Made by a program: the position numbers and the translations under genes. Below, piece by piece: positions 6,585 to 10,127 of a stretch of 10,127 nucleotides of DNA. The notes beneath the pieces were generated by a model. It worked only from the letters and a program-made list of their open reading frames with translations. It searched no databases and was not told the DNA's origin. The first letter of the stretch is position 1, and the number at the start of each line of letters is the position of its first letter. The stretch comes from Oscillospiraceae bacterium (lineage in GTDB: Bacteria > Bacillota > Clostridia > UMGS1810), in assembly GCA_022769845.1 (NCBI GenBank), contig JALEIO010000185.1:1-10127 (forward strand), in the 5' to 3' direction.

Positions 6585-8045
6585 TTATGCTTCTTCAGTT
6601 TTCTTGTTTATAAAAACAAGCGCCGAATACATAAAAATCGGGTAAATCACGCACAGCGCAATAAATTTTGCATAACCGCTGCCTATAACATTCATAAGCG
6701 AAATAACACTGCTGTAGTAGCCGATTGTATTTATAATTTTGTTATACGCCAGCATTGACACAATAATTGTTGCAATTGCCGACAAAAGATACATATTTGC
6801 CCCCGCAATTTTGCGTTTCATCATAAGTACAATGCCGATAAGCGCAAACAGACATATTGCGCCAACCGAAATAAGATAAGGCTGCATTGACAGACTCATC
6901 TCCTTAGGCATAAAAATCCACAGCATACCAACAAGTGAAATCACAAAAACATCTGCAACAAGTGCAAGATAAGAAAATGTGTCAAACCAAACCTGCAATT
7001 TTTCAAGCTTGGTGCCGCCCGATGATATGTGTCCCGAAACCGATACGACAAGCATAATTGCAAGGTATAAAACCGTGCATAATTCTTTCATATTTTTCGG
7101 AGGAATGGGGCGTGCAAAAATAATATACACCGCAAAAAACACAACCGAAAACATAATTCCGTAAATAAATTTTCGTATTCCGTTTTTTTCAAAAAACGCA
7201 AAGCACATACCTGCAAACGTTGTTATAAGCAGCACTGCGTCAACTATTGAAAACGACAGAGTGTCCAATGCGTCGGTAGGATTAAGCGCAGGGAAAAATA
7301 AGCATACAAGCCCTGCAAGAAACATTAGTCCCAAAACCCATTTTAAGAATTTTGTCAATTTGGTTACTTCCTTTCGAACATTAAAGTTCGCGTCCGATGT
7401 TGTTGTATGTCTAACATACACCGGCATTTCATCGTCATCGTTATTTTCGTCGTTTTCCGACGTTTCACAATCTATTGCAGCTTGGATATTTTCGTCTTTT
7501 TCGCCGTCTGCGCCATTTTCGGCACTTAAATCACTTATATTTTCTTCATCATCTGATAATTCTTCATCTTTCACGTCTTCCGTTTCAGAAGAAGCGTGAT
7601 TTGCATTTTTTCTTTCATCAACCGCACGCTTAATTGCTTCTATATCTTCTTTGCTGATAACTCTTGTTTCGCCCTTTGAAAAATCATTTTCCTCTGCTAT
7701 CTCGGAATTGTAAATATTAATTTTAATATCATCGGCATTATCGCGCAAATTTTTGTCATCTAAACCGTTTTCTTCATTAAAAATACTGTCGCTTCGGTTG
7801 TCGCGCAGATGCTTGCTTTGATTGTAAAGCGCCTCAATACCGCTTTTTATTTCTATGCGCTTTTCTTCCTCGCTAATCTTGTCAGCAGAAAGATTTATGC
7901 TTTCAATATTATTTTCAACTTGCTCTTTATTTTCAGACGAATTTTCCGCTTTTTTATCTTCGGAAAAAATGAGCGGAGTGCCGCAGTAATTGCAGCAAAC
8001 GTCATTATTTACTTCTCTTTTGCAAAAGCTGCAAATTCTTGCCAT
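6585..8045 (-). CDS. Zinc ribbon / long acidic linker / multi-pass membrane protein, function unknown
   Basis: I do not recognise this 486-residue protein. It begins with a zinc ribbon, CSFC (5-8) and CNYC (18-21), of the kind found at the start of many Firmicutes membrane proteins. Residues about 28-215 form a low-complexity, strongly acidic region rich in Asp, Glu, Asn and Ser, with the tetrapeptide LRDN repeated at 80-83 and 100-103. It is probably disordered. From 234 on there are about eight membrane segments (near 234-252, 264-284, 291-311, 321-338, 356-378, 389-409, 413-433 and 459-479), ending in a short charged tail. No transporter or enzyme motif stands out. A GAGGGT ribosome site lies 9 nt before the ATG at 8045. 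It is the first gene of the seven-gene operon, directly downstream of the promoter at 8098-8126. Confidence 0.82.
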   Translation of the reverse strand: MARICSFCKREVNNDVCCNYCGTPLIFSEDKKAENSSENKEQVENNIESINLSADKISEEEKRIEIKSGIEALYNQSKHLRDNRSDSIFNEENGLDDKNLRDNADDIKINIYNSEIAEENDFSKGETRVISKEDIEAIKRAVDERKNANHASSETEDVKDEELSDDEENISDLSAENGADGEKDENIQAAIDCETSENDENNDDDEMPVYVRHTTTSDANFNVRKEVTKLTKFLKWVLGLMFLAGLVCLFFPALNPTDALDTLSFSIVDAVLLITTFAGMCFAFFEKNGIRKFIYGIMFSVVFFAVYIIFARPIPPKNMKELCTVLYLAIMLVVSVSGHISSGGTKLEKLQVWFDTFSYLALVADVFVISLVGMLWIFMPKEMSLSMQPYLISVGAICLFALIGIVLMMKRKIAGANMYLLSAIATIIVSMLAYNKIINTIGYYSSVISLMNVIGSGYAKFIALCVIYPIFMYSALVFINKKTEEA

Positions 8046-8097
8046 TATACTTTACCCTCTTTTCAGCATTAAATTACAAATGCAGATAATCTATTTT

Positions 8098-8126
8098 ATT
8101 TTATCACATAAAATAAAAGGTGTCAA
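8098..8126 (-). promoter_or_regulatory. Promoter of the seven-gene operon; its -35 box lies in the preceding terminator
   Basis: The minus strand has an exact TTGACA (8121-8126), a 17-bp spacer and TAAAAT (8098-8103). Transcription would start near 8090, giving a leader of about 45 nt before the ATG at 8045. The -35 box includes the TGA stop codon of the HAD gene (8123-8125) and overlaps the 3' arm of its terminator hairpin. No other good promoter precedes the operon, and its genes are too close together for obvious internal ones. Confidence 0.72.
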
Positions 8127-8145
8127 TAATTTATGACACCTTTTA
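8115..8145 (-). terminator. Intrinsic terminator of the rnfB-mnmA-HAD unit, overlapping the HAD stop codon
   Basis: AAAAGGTGTCA (minus strand, 8134-8144) pairs perfectly with TGACACCTTTT (8115-8125) around an 8-nt loop; one more A-T pair closes the base (8114/8145). TTTTATTTTAT follows on the minus strand. The hairpin begins inside the last codons of the HAD gene and contains its TGA stop, so the terminating ribosome would cover part of the stem. Confidence 0.85.
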
Positions 8146-8779
8146 AAACATCTGTTGCTTCTTCGAGTGAATATACATAAAAATCAGCGGTTTCGCGCAT
8201 TTGCTCTTCATATTGTTTCGAGGTTTCGTCATATACGCCCACAACCTTCATACCGGCTTTTTTTGCAGTTGTAACCGCACCGAGATTATCATCAAACACA
8301 ATGCAGTTTTCGCATTTTTTACCAAGCCTTTTAGCCGCCGATTTGTAAACTTCGGGATTGGTTTTAGGCATACCGAAATCATCGCACGACCAAACGTTGT
8401 CAAAATAATCATAAAGATTAAGACGCTTTAAACACATATCGACAACAGGGTGCGAGCTTGCAGTAAGAACATTTAAGCAAAATCCCTTTTCTTTGAGAAT
8501 TTTTAACGCATTTTCAACGCCGGGCTTCGCGGGAATATTGAATGTATACTCCTTTACCGCAACATCTCCGATATGTTTTAAAATTTCATTCGGCGTCATA
8601 TTAAGACCTATTGAAACAAGATAATCCGCCGTCTTGCCGTTTCCGAGCGGCGTAATAATTTCTATTAAATTTTCGGGATATTTTACGTTGTTTTCGTTAA
8701 GAAGCTTTATAATGGTATCTGCCCACATTGTCATAGAATCTACCAATACACCGTCAAAATCAAATAAAAATGTATCCAC
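8123..8779 (-). CDS. HAD-superfamily hydrolase, subfamily IA (phosphoglycolate phosphatase / beta-phosphoglucomutase-like)
   Basis: The 218-residue cytoplasmic protein has all four HAD motifs: DFDGVLVDS (7-15, nucleophile Asp7 and acid Asp9), LTAS (105-108, Thr106), MPKTNPEVY (137-145, Lys139) and VFDDN (161-165, Asp163/Asp164). A helical cap lies between motifs I and II (about 15-80), as in class IA enzymes. Such proteins remove phosphate from small metabolites such as phosphoglycolate, sugar phosphates or nucleotides; the substrate is not visible here. Translation starts at GTG (8777-8779), with GAGGT six nt upstream lying inside the end of mnmA. The two genes are only 4 bp apart, so coupling is likely. 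The last codons are part of the terminator stem. Confidence 0.9.
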   Translation of the reverse strand: MDTFLFDFDGVLVDSMTMWADTIIKLLNENNVKYPENLIEIITPLGNGKTADYLVSIGLNMTPNEILKHIGDVAVKEYTFNIPAKPGVENALKILKEKGFCLNVLTASSHPVVDMCLKRLNLYDYFDNVWSCDDFGMPKTNPEVYKSAAKRLGKKCENCIVFDDNLGAVTTAKKAGMKVVGVYDETSKQYEEQMRETADFYVYSLEEATDVLKGVINY

Positions 8780-8783
8780 CGTT

Positions 8784-9869
8784 TTACCTCACTTTTTCTA
8801 TAGTTGCGCCGCCCACTACGATATCTCCGTCATAAAAAACTATTGCCTGACCCGGTGCAGCCGCGCTTTTTATGCTTTCAAATTCGGCTGTAACGGTGTT
8901 TTCGTCCACCTGCATTACAAGCGCTTTTTCGGGCTTTGCGCTGTATCGTGTCTTGCACATAAGATGAGTCGGCTCATAAAGATTGTCAACCGAAATGAAA
9001 TTCGGATTTTTTGCTATGACGAAATTTTTATACTGCTTTCCTTTTTCTCCGAGTGTGACAGTGTTGTGCTTGGGGTCTATATTCGTCACAAACATTGGTT
9101 TTCCAAAGGTCATTCCAAGCCCCTTTCGCTGACCGATTGTATAATGAATAATTCCTTTGTGACGACCGATTTTTTTGCCGTTTTCATCTATAAAATCTCC
9201 CTCGGGAAGAATTTTTCCGGTTTTTTCTTCAATAAATTTTGCATAGTCGTTGTCGGGAACAAAGCAAATTTCTTGAGAGTCGGGTTTATCCGCAACGGAA
9301 AGCCCTATTTCACGGGCAATTAAGCGGATTTTCTCCTTCGAATAATCGCCGAGAGGAAAAAGAATTTTTGAAAGCTGATGCTGTGTAAGATTATACAGCG
9401 CATATGACTGGTCCTTGCGGTCAAAGGCAGAACGCTTTAAAATATAACGTCCGCTGTCATTATCATATTCAACCTTTGCATAATGCCCTGTCGCAACATA
9501 ATCCATCCCCATAGACATAGCCTTGTCCAGCATAGCCTCAAACTTTACATATTTATTGCAGGCAATGCACGGATTTGGCGTTCTTCCGAGAAGATATTCA
9601 TTTGTAAAATAGTCAATAACCTTTTTTTCAAATACATCTTTAAAATTCAGAACATAATATGAAATTCCAAGCTTGTTTGCAACGCGCCTTGCGTCCTCGA
9701 CGGCAGAAAGCGAGCAGCAGCCGCCGTTTCGTATAACCTCACATTCGTCCTTGTCCGGCCAAATCTGCATTGTTACACCGTAAACTTCATATCCCTGCTC
9801 TTTTAAAAGATAGGCGGCAACCGACGAATCCACGCCGCCGCTCATACCCAGCATTACCTTTTTTTTCAC
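8784..9869 (-). CDS. mnmA: tRNA-specific 2-thiouridylase MnmA
   Basis: MnmA puts sulfur on U34 of the Lys, Glu and Gln tRNAs, using ATP to activate the base and persulfide sulfur from a cysteine desulfurase. The 361-residue protein has the PP-loop SGGVDSS (10-16), the GRTPNPCIACN segment (95-105) with catalytic Cys101, and SQEICFVPD (198-206) with the second catalytic Cys202. IHYTIGQRKGLG (241-252) follows, and the C-terminal beta-barrel part ends the protein. Length and motif spacing are normal. GGCCS (49-53) and Cys104 add cysteines that are common in clostridial versions. The start is GTG (9867-9869), with GAGGTG five nt before it. No iscS or iscU is adjacent; the gene instead follows rnfB by 33 bp. 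Confidence 0.97.
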   Translation of the reverse strand: MKKKVMLGMSGGVDSSVAAYLLKEQGYEVYGVTMQIWPDKDECEVIRNGGCCSLSAVEDARRVANKLGISYYVLNFKDVFEKKVIDYFTNEYLLGRTPNPCIACNKYVKFEAMLDKAMSMGMDYVATGHYAKVEYDNDSGRYILKRSAFDRKDQSYALYNLTQHQLSKILFPLGDYSKEKIRLIAREIGLSVADKPDSQEICFVPDNDYAKFIEEKTGKILPEGDFIDENGKKIGRHKGIIHYTIGQRKGLGMTFGKPMFVTNIDPKHNTVTLGEKGKQYKNFVIAKNPNFISVDNLYEPTHLMCKTRYSAKPEKALVMQVDENTVTAEFESIKSAAAPGQAIVFYDGDIVVGGATIEKVR

Positions 9870-9902
9870 ACTAACACCTCATATTTAAAAATATCCGACG
9901 TT

Positions 9903-10127
9903 CTAAACACTGTATGAAATTACCTTTTTCGGACAAACCTTTACGCACGCACCGCAGTTTGTGCAAAGGTCGGAATTTATTGAAGCAAGGTTATTTGTAA
10001 CCGTAACAGCACCGTTCGGGCAATTTTTTTGGCAAAGCATACATCCTATACATCCCGCCGAGCAATAAAGCTTAACCTTTGCGCCCTTGTCGGTTGACGA
10101 GCACAAAACCGCAGTTTTCTGCTCCTC
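9903..10127 (-). CDS. rnfB: RnfB, ferredoxin-like C-terminal end (partial; 5' end beyond the window)
   Basis: The 74 visible residues form the end of the Rnf complex B subunit. Rnf is a membrane ion pump that moves electrons between reduced ferredoxin and NAD+ in anaerobes. Two 4Fe-4S motifs are complete: Cys26, 29, 32 and 36, and Cys55, 58, 61 and 65 (numbered from the first visible codon). The preceding CSSTDKGAKVK stretch matches the RnfB segment before its ferredoxin domain, which separates it from a free small ferredoxin. The frame is open to the edge; a TTG codon inside it (at 10104-10106) is not the real start. In clostridia rnfB is usually the last gene of rnfCDGEAB, so the rest of the complex probably lies beyond 10127. 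Confidence 0.88.
   Translation of the reverse strand, partial: EEQKTAVLCSSTDKGAKVKLYCSAGCIGCMLCQKNCPNGAVTVTNNLASINSDLCTNCGACVKVCPKKVISYSV

Noticed and set aside
8044..8049. TATAAT directly before the start of the first membrane-protein gene
   Set aside because: It overlaps the start codon and has no credible -35 box at the right distance; the pair at 8098-8126 is much better.
8066..8083. GCATT/AATGC inverted repeat in the leader of the seven-gene operon
   Set aside because: Five pairs with an 8-nt loop are too weak to separate from chance in AT-rich DNA, and no riboswitch core is visible.
8634..9323. Plus-strand open frame of 229 codons
   Set aside because: It spans the opposite strand of mnmA and the HAD gene, both with complete family motifs; it has no recognisable domain.
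9870..9902. Possible terminator or promoter between rnfB and mnmA
   Set aside because: The 33-bp gap has only an AT-rich palindrome (ATATTTTTAAATAT) and no GC stem or promoter pair; the genes are more simply cotranscribed.

Overview
The window looks like an AT-rich anaerobic Firmicute, most likely a gut-type clostridium (Oscillospiraceae/Lachnospiraceae-like). The reasons are an Rnf complex subunit, an Ogg-type 8-oxoguanine glycosylase, RNase M5 and YmdB, good AGGAGG-like ribosome sites, TTGACA/TATAAT promoters, and a GH13 amylase relic of a type I associate with gut Ruminococcus and Lachnospiraceae. Every gene I can support is on the minus strand, so transcription runs from high to low coordinates.

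Reading in the direction of transcription, the window opens with the 3' end of rnfB (9903-10127, cut by the edge). It is followed by mnmA (8784-9869, GTG start) and a HAD phosphatase (8123-8779, GTG start). This unit ends at an intrinsic terminator (8115-8145) that overlaps the last codons of the HAD gene. The 3' arm of that terminator also contains the -35 box of a good promoter (8098-8126) for the next unit.

The second unit is a tightly packed seven-gene run (8045 down to 1485) with gaps of 11-37 bp and one 14-nt overlap. In order it encodes a zinc-ribbon/acidic-linker/multi-pass membrane protein, a smaller membrane protein with a C-terminal zinc ribbon, YmdB phosphodiesterase, a lipoprotein peptide-binding protein of the SBP_bac_5 family with no permease beside it, RNase M5, the Ogg glycosylase/lyase, and a cysteine-rich protein of unknown function. 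It is followed by a long hairpin (1425-1464). Three of the seven proteins are unrecognised and carry cysteine pairs typical of zinc ribbons. The unit mixes RNA processing, DNA repair and envelope-associated proteins.

Next is a single tRNA-Pro(GGG) gene (1264-1339) with its own consensus promoter and a strong terminator. The last 1 kb (1-999) is a decayed GH13 alpha-amylase gene: its N-terminal part is missing, one in-frame TAA interrupts it, and conserved active-site residues are changed. A promoter-like sequence with an internal inverted repeat lies just upstream of the relic.

I see no CRISPR array, transposase, phage gene or toxin-antitoxin pair. The most interesting parts are the zinc-ribbon membrane pair, the orphan binding protein between two RNA enzymes, and the terminator/stop/-35 overlap.
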